From Prochlorococcus sp. AG-436-O11 (GTDB lineage: Bacteria; Cyanobacteriota; Cyanobacteriia; PCC-6307; Cyanobiaceae): DNA of 46,935 bases. Positions 1 through 8,210 of this stretch are shown piece by piece. The translations under genes and the position numbers were made by a program. The notes under the pieces are model-generated. The model was not told the DNA's origin. It saw nothing but the letters and a program-made list of their open reading frames with translations, and searched no databases. Numbering within the stretch: the stretch's first letter is position 1; the number at the start of each line of letters is the position of its first letter. Location: positions 1 to 46,935 of the forward strand of contig QCPO01000012.1 of the NCBI GenBank assembly GCA_003212535.1, written 5' to 3'.

Positions 1-273
1 CTTATCTAAGTTATGATGTAAAGGCTCTCCACCAGTAATAACGCAAAATGATGCCCCTTTCTTTCTAGCTATTTTTATTTGATGAATGATATTTGCTATT
101 GAGATAGAAGGATATTTGTTTTCATCCCATGAATGCTTAGTATCGCACCATGAACACCCAACTTTACAGCCAGCTAATCTTATAAAAAAAGCACTTTTAC
201 CAGAATGATAGCCCTCGCCTTGCAATGAATGAAATTGTTCTACTACGGGCAAAAAATCTGTCATTTTTTTCAT
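1..273 (-). CDS. queE: 7-carboxy-7-deazaguanine synthase QueE, 5' part (runs off the left edge)
   Basis: A radical-SAM enzyme that converts 6-carboxytetrahydropterin to 7-carboxy-7-deazaguanine on the queuosine (tRNA wobble) pathway. The reverse strand reads 91 codons without a stop to the window edge. Visible are the substrate-end segment FHSLQGEG (residues 14-21), the iron-sulfur motif CKVGCSWC with cysteines 36, 40 and 43 in the CxxxCxxC spacing of radical-SAM enzymes, and the SAM-binding ITGGEP near residue 80. The start could be the ATG at 273 or the in-frame ATG at 264. It lies 18 bases downstream of pyrG on the same strand, so it is probably the last or next-to-last gene of that run. 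The C-terminal half is outside the window. The family call is firm; the pathway role is from the family. Confidence 0.88.
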   Translation of the reverse strand, partial: MKKMTDFLPVVEQFHSLQGEGYHSGKSAFFIRLAGCKVGCSWCDTKHSWDENKYPSISIANIIHQIKIARKKGASFCVITGGEPLHHNLDK

Positions 274-291
274 TCAAAAAAATAAGTAATA

Positions 292-1902
292 TTAATTTGA
301 TTGAGCTAACTTTTCTTGAGAGGCCTTGATTAAACCTTTAAACAAAGGATGAGGCTTGCCAGGTCTTGATAAAAACTCTGGATGATATTGGCATGCCAAA
401 AAATAAGGGTGATTGTCTAACTCAATTAACTCGACTAATCTGCCATCTGGAGATGTACCACTAATTTTGTATCCAGAATTTAAAAAACTCTGTTTGTAGT
501 AATTATTAAATTCATATCTATGTCGATGTCTTTCATAAATAACATCCTCTTCATATAACATTTTGCCAGTTGTATTCTTTGTCAATCTACATGGATAAAC
601 GCCTAGTCTCATTGTTCCACCTAAATCAACAACATCTTCTTGTTCTGGTAATAAATGTATAACTGGATGTGGAGAGTTAGGATTTAGTTCTGAGCTAGAT
701 GCATCAGGAAGATTCACTACATTTCGTGCCCATTCTATAACTGCACATTGCATGCCTAGGCAGAGTCCTAAAAATGGAATTTTATTTTCTCTAGCAAATT
801 TTATTGCTGAAATTTTGCCATTCACTCCTCTATTCCCAAATCCTCCTGGGACAACAATTGCATCTACTCCATTTAAGTAAGTTGCTGCAGAATCGTTCTC
901 TATCATTTCAGCATTAACCCAGTGCAAATCTAGTAAAGCTTTTTGTTCAATACATGCATGCCTTAAAGCTTCTACAACAGACAAATATGCATCACCAAGT
1001 TCAATATATTTTCCTACTAGAGCCACTTTTATGGGATCTCCTGGATTTCTTAGATTATGAATTAATTTTTCCCATTTTTTTAGATCACATTCTTTATCTT
1101 CAAGCTCTAAGTACTTCAAAGTTTCTTTACATAAACCCTCTTTTTTTAGAGAAAGAGGTACAGAATAAATGCTATCTGCATCCAATGCTTCAATTACAGA
1201 ATTAATATTTACCCCACAAAATCCACTAAGCTTTCTTTTGAGACCATCATTTATTGGTTTATCACTTCTACATACAAGCAAATCTGGTTGTATTCCTATT
1301 GATCTTAATTCTTTAACTGAATGCTGAGTAGGTTTAGTTTTTATTTCACCAGAAGTTTTGATGTATGGAAGCAAGGTTACGTGTATGTATGCAACATCGT
1401 TCCGATTAACATCATTTTTAAATTCTCTTATTGCTTCTAAAAAAGGTAAAGATTCAATATCACCTACTGTTCCACCTATTTCAGTAATAATAATATCTGC
1501 ATTGCTGTTCGCAGCCACTCTATGAATTCTTTCTTTTATTTCTCCAGTAATGTGAGGAATTACTTGCACAGTGCCACCGTTATAACTACCTTTTCTTTCT
1601 TTATTAATTACTGCTTGATAAATTGATCCTGTAGTGACACTATTTAAGCGAGTCATGGCAGTATCAGTAAATCTCTCATAGTGTCCTAAATCTAGGTCTG
1701 TTTCTGCTCCATCTTCTGTTACAAAAACTTCTCCATGCTGGAAAGGGCTCATTGTGCCAGGATCAACATTTAGATAGGGATCTAGTTTTAGGATTGAAAC
1801 GCTATATCCTCTTGACTTTAATAATCTCCCTAAGCTAGCAGCAACAATGCCTTTACCAATACTTGAAACAACTCCTCCTGTAACAAAAACAAATTTTGAC
1901 AT
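292..1902 (-). CDS. pyrG: CTP synthase
   Basis: Makes CTP from UTP, ATP and glutamine in the cytosol, the last step of pyrimidine nucleotide synthesis. At 536 residues it has the usual family length. The N-terminal synthase domain opens with [16 protein letters not shown]. The C-terminal class I glutamine amidotransferase domain carries the nucleophile in GLCLGMQ (Cys381) and the His/Glu pair in YHPEF near the end. The start ATG is immediately before the glycine-rich loop, as in the family. It lies 76 bases downstream of aspS and 18 bases upstream of queE on the same strand, so co-transcription is likely. Nothing is missing or unusual. Confidence 0.97.
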   Translation of the reverse strand: MSKFVFVTGGVVSSIGKGIVAASLGRLLKSRGYSVSILKLDPYLNVDPGTMSPFQHGEVFVTEDGAETDLDLGHYERFTDTAMTRLNSVTTGSIYQAVINKERKGSYNGGTVQVIPHITGEIKERIHRVAANSNADIIITEIGGTVGDIESLPFLEAIREFKNDVNRNDVAYIHVTLLPYIKTSGEIKTKPTQHSVKELRSIGIQPDLLVCRSDKPINDGLKRKLSGFCGVNINSVIEALDADSIYSVPLSLKKEGLCKETLKYLELEDKECDLKKWEKLIHNLRNPGDPIKVALVGKYIELGDAYLSVVEALRHACIEQKALLDLHWVNAEMIENDSAATYLNGVDAIVVPGGFGNRGVNGKISAIKFARENKIPFLGLCLGMQCAVIEWARNVVNLPDASSSELNPNSPHPVIHLLPEQEDVVDLGGTMRLGVYPCRLTKNTTGKMLYEEDVIYERHRHRYEFNNYYKQSFLNSGYKISGTSPDGRLVELIELDNHPYFLACQYHPEFLSRPGKPHPLFKGLIKASQEKLAQSN

Positions 1903-1978
1903 TAAATATTCTTAAATTAAGCACTGACTCCTTATATATTATTTAAACAAAAAACTTTTAGAACATCCATATATATTC

Positions 1979-3775
1979 TTATTCATCAATTGTTATTTCA
2001 ATATCTAATTCTTTTAATTGCGATTTGGAGACATTTGCAGGCGCCTGTGTAAGGAGACATTTTGCTTGTTGATTTTTTGGAAAGGCAATTGTTTCTCTGA
2101 TTGAATCTGCACCCAAAATAAGCATAGTTATACGATCTAAACCAAAAGCAATTCCACCATGTGGTGGTGCACCCATTTCTAGTGCTTCTATTAAAAAACC
2201 AAATTTTTCATCAATTTCTTGATCTGTCAGGCCAACTGTTCTTAGAACTTCTTTTTGCATTTCTGCTTCATGGATGCGCAAAGATCCTCCTCCCAACTCC
2301 AATCCATTAAGTACTAAGTCATAAGCATTGGCCGTCGAACCTTCTATTCCTTTTCTAAATTTTTCAGAATTTTCAAATTTAATATTTTTAGGTGAACAAA
2401 AAGGATGATGTAAGGCTTCATATCTATTTTCTTCTTCATTTCTCTCAAACATTGGAAAATCAGTTATCCATAAAAAATTCCATTTTTCCTTTGCTATTAG
2501 ATTTAAATTTTTGGCAATATATTGTCTAATTCTATCTAATGATTGATTTACAATTTTTGTATCTCCAGCTCCTAAAAGAATTAAGTCTCCATCTTTTGCC
2601 TCGGTGATTCTTAAAATATCAGATATATTTTCTTGATTTAGATTATCTTTTATTGCACCAATAGTTTCAAGTTCATGCCCTTTTACTCTTATAAATGCTA
2701 AGCCTCCAGCACCAGCATCTTGTGCTACTTGGAAAATATCCCCGCCAGGTTTAATTCGTACATTGCTAATACTTGAGTTACCACCTGCAATTGTTATAGA
2801 TTTTATGCAGCCTCCAGATTTAACTGCTTTGGTGAAAATATTAAACCCAATATTTCCCAATACTTCCCCTAAATCTTTTAATAACATTTTATATCTTGTA
2901 TCTGGTCTATCTGTTCCGTAGTTATTAATTGCATCTGCCCAAGACATTCTTGGGAAAGCATCTTTCAAATTAATATTTAGAATGTCCTTCCATATTTTTT
3001 TGATGAGTTTTTCATTAAAAGATATTATTTCTTCTTCACTCACAAAACTCATCTCTAAATCTAATTGAGTAAATTCTGGCTGTCTATCTGCTCTTAAGTC
3101 TTCATCACGGAAACATTTTGCGATTTGGTAGTACCTATCTAAGCCTCCTACCATTAAAAGTTGTTTAAAAAGTTGTGGTGATTGAGGAAGAGCAAAAAAG
3201 TCTCCATTTGATAGTCTTGCAGGTACTAGGAAATCTCTCGCTCCTTCAGGAGTTGATTTTGTAAGTAATGGTGTTTCTACTTCTGTAAATCCATAATTAT
3301 CAAGATATTCTCTAGCAACTTTAATAATCTTATGCCTTGTTTTTAAATTTTCTAGTAACTTTCCTCTTCTTAAATCTAGGTATCTATATTTTAATCTAAG
3401 CTCCTCTTTAGTATTTTCATAATCATGTATAGAAACAGGAAACGGTAAGTTGTTTTTAATTTGGTTGAGAATGTGTAAATCTTTAACCTTCAGTTCTAAC
3501 TCTCCAGTACTTAAATTTTTATTTATTGAATCTTTAGGTCTTTCATGAATAATTCCACTTACCCTTATTACAGTCTCATTCCTCAGAGTCTCTGCTTGTT
3601 TAAATAGACTGGCTCCATCATCAGGGTTAATGGTTATTTGTAAGAATCCACTATGATCTCTCAAATCTATAAAAATAACACCACCATGATCTCTTCTGCG
3701 ATCGACCCATCCGCATAGATTAACTAATTTTCCAATATCTGAATTATTGAGTTCTTCACAAATTTTGTTTCTCAT
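1979..3775 (-). CDS. aspS: Aspartyl-tRNA synthetase
   Basis: A class II synthetase that charges tRNA-Asp. Its 598 residues fit the bacterial type, which is larger than archaeal/eukaryotic AspRS because of an inserted GAD domain. The N-terminal OB-fold anticodon-binding domain (about 1-110) includes [11 protein letters not shown]. Motif 2 is seen in [14 protein letters not shown], and motif 3 in the C-terminal GLDRI segment. Whether it charges only tRNA-Asp or also tRNA-Asn cannot be told from this sequence. It sits between gcvT (55 bases upstream) and pyrG on the same strand. Confidence 0.97.
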   Translation of the reverse strand: MRNKICEELNNSDIGKLVNLCGWVDRRRDHGGVIFIDLRDHSGFLQITINPDDGASLFKQAETLRNETVIRVSGIIHERPKDSINKNLSTGELELKVKDLHILNQIKNNLPFPVSIHDYENTKEELRLKYRYLDLRRGKLLENLKTRHKIIKVAREYLDNYGFTEVETPLLTKSTPEGARDFLVPARLSNGDFFALPQSPQLFKQLLMVGGLDRYYQIAKCFRDEDLRADRQPEFTQLDLEMSFVSEEEIISFNEKLIKKIWKDILNINLKDAFPRMSWADAINNYGTDRPDTRYKMLLKDLGEVLGNIGFNIFTKAVKSGGCIKSITIAGGNSSISNVRIKPGGDIFQVAQDAGAGGLAFIRVKGHELETIGAIKDNLNQENISDILRITEAKDGDLILLGAGDTKIVNQSLDRIRQYIAKNLNLIAKEKWNFLWITDFPMFERNEEENRYEALHHPFCSPKNIKFENSEKFRKGIEGSTANAYDLVLNGLELGGGSLRIHEAEMQKEVLRTVGLTDQEIDEKFGFLIEALEMGAPPHGGIAFGLDRITMLILGADSIRETIAFPKNQQAKCLLTQAPANVSKSQLKELDIEITIDE

Positions 3776-3830
3776 CTAGAAATCATTTATTTATCAATAA
3801 TTAATAATAATTCTTTAAGGGTAAATTTAG

Positions 3831-4943
3831 TTAAATATTTTTTTTATAAAACGCTCTTTTTGTTATAACTCCTTTAAATTTTTTACCTCTTATTAAAATT
3901 TGAACTTCATTATTAATAAAGGCATGCGAAATATTGATATATGCAAAAGCAATGGCTTTTTGTTTAGTAGGAGACCAACTTCCGCTAGTAATAGTACCAA
4001 TAGTTTCTTCACCATTAAAGACTTCGCATCCTTTTCTTCCAATAGCTCTACCCTCAATAGTGATACCCACTAATTTTTTTTGAATGCCTAATCTTGACTG
4101 TTCTTCTAGAAAACTTCTTCCAAAGAATTCATGATTATTCTCTAAATGTACTAACCATCCTAAACCTGCTTCATATGGGCTAGTTGCTTCAGTTAAATCT
4201 TGTCCATATAGATGCATTCCAGCTTCAAGTCTTAAGGTGTCTCTAGCTCCTAAGCCACAAGGTGCAATATTTTTGGAGACTAAGAAATCCCATAGATTAT
4301 TTGCTGCTTTGTCAGATAAGAGTATTTCTAAACCGTTTTCTCCTGTGTAGCCTGTTTTAGAAAAAAAGATTTTTTCTTCAGGTAAAATATGTTCAAAAAT
4401 TTTATATTCACATCCAAAGTTAGGGATGTATGCAATCGATGATTTAAGCCATTCTTCAAAAAACTTAAACGAATCTTTGCCCTGTATTGCTAATAGAGCC
4501 TTATCTTTCTTAGCGTTTGACATGCAAATTTCTTTTTCATTTAAGTTATTTTTAATCCAAGAAAAATCAACTTCGTATCTACTTGCGTTAACTATTAAAA
4601 AAATCTCTGAGATATCACCTTCTTGTTCACCTAGGTCATAAATTATTAAGTCATCTATTATTCCTCCCTTCTCATTAAGCATTACTGTATAAAGTCCTTG
4701 CCCTTTAGAAAAGGAATATAAATTAGTAGGAAAAAATTTCTGAATATGTTCTTTGGGATTAATACCTCTAATAGAAATCACCCCCATGTGGGAAATATCA
4801 AAAAATCCTGCTGAATTTCTTACTGATTCATGTTCGTTGATTAATCCCGAAAATGATATTGGCATTTCCCATCCTGCAAAATCGACTAATTTTGCATTTG
4901 ACTGAACATATTTTGAATAAAGTGGACTTTTGAGCAAATCCAT
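3831..4943 (-). CDS. gcvT: Aminomethyltransferase, T protein of the glycine cleavage system
   Basis: Transfers the methylene group from the aminomethylated lipoyl arm of GcvH to tetrahydrofolate, releasing ammonia. The 370-residue length is normal. The N-terminus has FAGWEMP and FFDISHMG, and the middle has [13 protein letters not shown], where the conserved aspartate faces folate; all are typical GcvT segments. GcvH and GcvP are encoded about 17 kb away on the other strand, so the system is not a single operon here. The 51 bases upstream show no glycine-riboswitch-like structure that I can recognise. It lies between speB and aspS in the minus-strand run. Confidence 0.96.
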   Translation of the reverse strand: MDLLKSPLYSKYVQSNAKLVDFAGWEMPISFSGLINEHESVRNSAGFFDISHMGVISIRGINPKEHIQKFFPTNLYSFSKGQGLYTVMLNEKGGIIDDLIIYDLGEQEGDISEIFLIVNASRYEVDFSWIKNNLNEKEICMSNAKKDKALLAIQGKDSFKFFEEWLKSSIAYIPNFGCEYKIFEHILPEEKIFFSKTGYTGENGLEILLSDKAANNLWDFLVSKNIAPCGLGARDTLRLEAGMHLYGQDLTEATSPYEAGLGWLVHLENNHEFFGRSFLEEQSRLGIQKKLVGITIEGRAIGRKGCEVFNGEETIGTITSGSWSPTKQKAIAFAYINISHAFINNEVQILIRGKKFKGVITKRAFYKKNI

Positions 4944-4994
4944 GAAATATTTAATTATTTATTTAGTATCTTTATACTTTAGTTTAGAAATTTT

Positions 4995-5879
4995 TTATTG
5001 CATATTTTCTAATGACATAATTAAGCTCCTAAGTACTTTGGCGGCAACTACGCTACTTACTCCGCTGTTATCAATTTCTGGAGATAATTCCACAATATCT
5101 GAAGCCACAATTCTATAGTCTTTTAAAGATTTAAGGATCGCTTCAAAGTCATTCCAAAAAAATCCTCCTGGTTCTGGAGTTCCCGTCCCAGCTAATAAAC
5201 TTGGATCAAACCAATCTAAATCTATTGTTAAATAGATTGGAGAATTTGAGTATGGTAGAAGTGCTTTTTTTAGTTGTTGTGGATTTCCTCCTGGGAAAAA
5301 GTTTACTAATTGATTTTTGTCACGCATAAATTTAAACTCTTCTTTTGTTCCACTTCTAATTCCTACTTGCAAAATCTTTTTTCTAGGTAAGACTTCTAAG
5401 CATCTTTGCATTGCACAAGCATGACTATGTTTACTTCCTATATATGATTCTCTTAAATCTGCATGAGCATCAAGTTGAATTAATATCAAATCTGGATATT
5501 TTTTTACTAATGCTTCTATAGCACCTCTAGTAATAGAGTGCTCGCCTCCAAGCATAATGGGACTAAGTTTCTTACTAATTAAGTAATTTGTTGCTGATTT
5601 GACTGATTCAATAACGGATTTTGAGTCATTTTTGTCGATTAGGATTGAACCAAAATCAACATACTTAAAATCCTCTAAGTCTTTTCCTAGTTTTGGACAA
5701 TATGTTTCTAAACAAGAACTAACTTGCCTTATCGCCTCTGGACCAAATCTAGCTCCTGGTTTATAAGAGCAAGTCCCATCATAATTGACTCCAAATATAC
5801 CAATTGAGCAATCATTAGGATTTCTTTTTGCTCCCATAAAAATTGCATTTTCTTTATTAAATAAAGTTTTATTTACCAT
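4995..5879 (-). CDS. speB: Ureohydrolase, agmatinase-like
   Basis: A binuclear-manganese hydrolase of the arginase/agmatinase family that would release urea from a guanidino substrate. Metal ligands are visible: GGEHS (His114), DAHAD (Asp137, His139, Asp141) and Asp220/Asp222 of TIDLDWFDP. The TGTPEPGG loop follows at 232-239. Only one base separates it from the spermidine synthase upstream, which favours agmatine as substrate (giving putrescine for speE). Family members in cyanobacteria can differ in substrate (guanidine, guanidinobutyrate), so specificity is inferred. The 294-residue length is typical. Confidence 0.87.
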   Translation of the reverse strand: MVNKTLFNKENAIFMGAKRNPNDCSIGIFGVNYDGTCSYKPGARFGPEAIRQVSSCLETYCPKLGKDLEDFKYVDFGSILIDKNDSKSVIESVKSATNYLISKKLSPIMLGGEHSITRGAIEALVKKYPDLILIQLDAHADLRESYIGSKHSHACAMQRCLEVLPRKKILQVGIRSGTKEEFKFMRDKNQLVNFFPGGNPQQLKKALLPYSNSPIYLTIDLDWFDPSLLAGTGTPEPGGFFWNDFEAILKSLKDYRIVASDIVELSPEIDNSGVSSVVAAKVLRSLIMSLENMQ

Positions 5880-5880
5880 T

Positions 5881-6732
5881 TTAAGAATTTAGTTCTTTTA
5901 CAATTTTATTTGGCATCATTTTGAATGCTGCGTTTTGAAAATTTAAATTCCAAATTTCGCACCCTTTTTCTATTATCAATGCCTCTTTGCAATTTGGTTT
6001 TGATAAATATAATTCTTCTTTAGAGGCGAATGTCCAACTCCAAATACCGCTTGGATATATGGGCACAAATGAATACATAGTTTCAGATGCTCTAAATATT
6101 TTTTTGAGAGTTTTCAAAATATTTATATGAATATCTTTGAATGATTCAGGCGATTCGCTTTGTGTGGCTAATATCCCCTTTTTTGTAAGTATTCTTTTAC
6201 ATTCTTTATAAAAAGAATCTTTAAATAATAAATTAGAAAATTCTGAGGGATCTGAACAGTCAATGAAAATTAAGTCATAAAAATTATCCTTTGTTTTTTC
6301 TACCCACTTAACACCATCATCAATATGTATAGCTAATCTTTTATCACTCCATGCTTCACCTCCAATTTCTTTTAAAAAAGTTTTGGATACTTTGATGACT
6401 TCCTCATCAATCTCTACCAAATCAATTTTCGCTATATTAGCGTATTTAACACATTCTCTTGCAGTACCACCATCACCTCCCCCAATAATTAGTACATGAG
6501 ATTTGTCGTCAATGCTAGTTAAAGCTGGATGAACAAGACATTCATGATAATATTTTTCGTCTCTCAATGATGTCATCCAACAACCATCTAACATTAAAGC
6601 TTTGCCATAATAATCATTCTCTATAACAATAATTTCTTGATATTTTGAGTTTTTTCTAAGTAAGACTTTCCCATTTAGGCCAAATCTTGAGCCTTTATGA
6701 TATTCGTCTATCCATGTTGCAATATCAGTCAT
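5881..6732 (-). CDS. speE: Spermidine synthase (polyamine aminopropyltransferase)
   Basis: Transfers an aminopropyl group from decarboxylated S-adenosylmethionine to putrescine or a related diamine. The 283 residues form a Rossmann-like fold. The nucleotide-binding loop GGGDGG is at 84-89, the acidic residue after strand 2 is in DLVEIDEEV, and the catalytic-loop segment IDCSDPS starts near 157. Its start overlaps the 3' end of mazG by 8 bases and its stop is one base from speB, indicating tight coupling. No S-adenosylmethionine decarboxylase gene is in this window. Which polyamine is made cannot be decided from sequence alone. Confidence 0.93.
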   Translation of the reverse strand: MTDIATWIDEYHKGSRFGLNGKVLLRKNSKYQEIIVIENDYYGKALMLDGCWMTSLRDEKYYHECLVHPALTSIDDKSHVLIIGGGDGGTARECVKYANIAKIDLVEIDEEVIKVSKTFLKEIGGEAWSDKRLAIHIDDGVKWVEKTKDNFYDLIFIDCSDPSEFSNLLFKDSFYKECKRILTKKGILATQSESPESFKDIHINILKTLKKIFRASETMYSFVPIYPSGIWSWTFASKEELYLSKPNCKEALIIEKGCEIWNLNFQNAAFKMMPNKIVKELNS

Positions 6733-7585
6733 TTGACTTTTTGGAATTTTTTTTCATAAGTGTATTTTTAGCAACTTGCCAAAGCCGCTGAAAATCTTTA
6801 GGAGTTTGTTTTGTAATATTATCTCCTGCATGATTCTCAATTATTGAAAATCTGTCTAAAAATTTTTTATTAGCTTTGTGAAGAGCTGCTTCTGGATTTA
6901 TTTTTAAAAAGTTTGAAAGATTTATCAGAGTAAAGTAAATATCTCCAAATTCATCTTTTATATCTGTCTTTTGTTTGCTTTTAATTGCCTCTTTTAATTC
7001 ATATATCTCTTCTTCTAACATTTCAAGAATCTGATTGCTACATTCCCACTTGAAACCATATTCTTTAACAACGTTTGTGATTCTATTTGTACCAAGTGTT
7101 GGAGGCAGGCTTTTTATTTTTAAATTTAAATGTCTACTAATTGGCGATTCCTTATAAGGTGCTTTTTTTTCTAAATTTTTAATATCTGCCCAAATCTCTT
7201 GTGATTTTTCTAATGATACTTTTTCTTTTTTGTTAAAAATATATGGATGTCTATTAACAATTTTCTTATTTAGATTTTTTATTACATCATTTAATTCAAA
7301 TTCTTTTTCTTCATAACCGATTTCAGAATGAAGCATTATTTGTAATAAGAGATCTCCTAATTCTTCACAAATGTTATTCGCGTTTTTTTCATATATCGCA
7401 TCTACAAATTCACTACTCTCTTCATGTAAAAATGGGATCAACGATATATGGGACTGTATTTTTTGCCATGGGCAGCCCCAAGTTTTATCTTTTAATGATT
7501 TAATATTGGATATTAAATTTTTGAAACTCTCTAAAGTCTCTAAATCGGAATTACTTGGTCTGTTATATCTATTTTTTGAGGACAT
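6725..7585 (-). CDS. mazG: Nucleoside triphosphate pyrophosphohydrolase MazG
   Basis: Hydrolyses nucleoside triphosphates, including non-canonical ones, to monophosphates and pyrophosphate. At 286 residues it is the two-domain MazG type. The first MazG domain shows GCPWQ (37-41), EESSEF (55-60) and EELGD (74-78), the acidic Mg-binding set. A second, more diverged domain near 190-230 has EEEIYELKEA and KDEFGDIYF. It heads the minus-strand run mazG-speE-speB-gcvT-aspS-pyrG-queE and overlaps speE by 8 bases. The gap of about 100 bases upstream, shared with the divergent tRNA-Val, should hold its promoter. Confidence 0.93.
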   Translation of the reverse strand: MSSKNRYNRPSNSDLETLESFKNLISNIKSLKDKTWGCPWQKIQSHISLIPFLHEESSEFVDAIYEKNANNICEELGDLLLQIMLHSEIGYEEKEFELNDVIKNLNKKIVNRHPYIFNKKEKVSLEKSQEIWADIKNLEKKAPYKESPISRHLNLKIKSLPPTLGTNRITNVVKEYGFKWECSNQILEMLEEEIYELKEAIKSKQKTDIKDEFGDIYFTLINLSNFLKINPEAALHKANKKFLDRFSIIENHAGDNITKQTPKDFQRLWQVAKNTLMKKNSKKSND

Positions 7586-7665
7586 AGAATATATTTTATT
7601 AATTCAATTGTGCCTTAATCATGAAATATTTAAATACTTAGTATAAATATTTCAACTTCATCTAC

Positions 7666-7671
7666 TAGAAT
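7666..7671 (+). promoter_or_regulatory. Putative -10 element of tRNA-Val
   Basis: TAGAAT matches the bacterial -10 consensus at five of six positions and ends 12 bases before the tRNA's first base, the spacing expected for a short 5' leader. No clear -35 hexamer is visible 16-18 bases upstream, which is common in AT-rich genomes. AT-rich sequence makes chance matches likely, so this is tentative. Confidence 0.35.
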
Positions 7672-7683
7672 AGTTTATTATAA

Positions 7684-7755
<72 letters not shown>

Positions 7756-7770
7756 TTTATTATTTTTTAA

Positions 7771-8112
7771 ATGACTGAGATCGTTAATCTTGCAATCAGT
7801 CAAAGCGCAGCTTCAGAACTTTCTAGGCAAGCTTCTTTTGGAGGTTCTCCCGGAGAAATGTCAATTGATTTGGTTGAGGATAAGAATTGTTCTGAAGGCT
7901 GGATGCATGTTAAATTAAATCCTGGAACATCTAATGGAACCCCTATTTCAAGAGCTGAAGGAGTTACTTTATACGCTGATATAAAAAAGTTGAACTTATT
8001 GAAAGATTTAAAATTAGATTATTACGGTGATTTAAGCGGTGGGGGCTTTCTTATTTCAACTCCAAAAAATGCAAAACGTTGTTCTTGCGGTTCTGGCTTT
8101 AAACTTTTGTAG
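7771..8112 (+). CDS. A-type iron-sulfur cluster carrier (HesB/IscA/SufA family)
   Basis: A small cytosolic scaffold or carrier that delivers iron-sulfur clusters to apo-proteins. Its 113 residues match the family. The three cluster-binding cysteines can be placed: Cys40, and Cys104/Cys106 in the C-terminal CSCGSGF, equivalent to the canonical CGCGxSF. The first cysteine sits in NCSEGW rather than the usual glycine-rich GCSG context, so this is a diverged member, as cyanobacterial HesB-like proteins often are. It starts 15 bases after the tRNA-Val and may share its transcript. Which specific paralogue (iscA, sufA, erpA) it corresponds to cannot be decided, so no symbol is given. Confidence 0.85.
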   Translation: MTEIVNLAISQSAASELSRQASFGGSPGEMSIDLVEDKNCSEGWMHVKLNPGTSNGTPISRAEGVTLYADIKKLNLLKDLKLDYYGDLSGGGFLISTPKNAKRCSCGSGFKLL

Positions 8113-8210
8113 AATAATTTTATCTTTATTTTTCAAACTAATATTATTTTCATTAATTGGCTTCAATCAAGATAAAATAAGCTAAAGGTTCATTGAAATA
8201 AAATTTGCAA

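Noticed and set aside
954..1205. Plus-strand ORF of 83 codons inside pyrG
   Set aside because: It is antisense to a clearly conserved CTP synthase and has no protein-like features of its own.
4944..4994. Possible glycine riboswitch upstream of gcvT
   Set aside because: Only 51 AT-rich bases separate speB and gcvT, too short for an aptamer, and no matching conserved core is visible.
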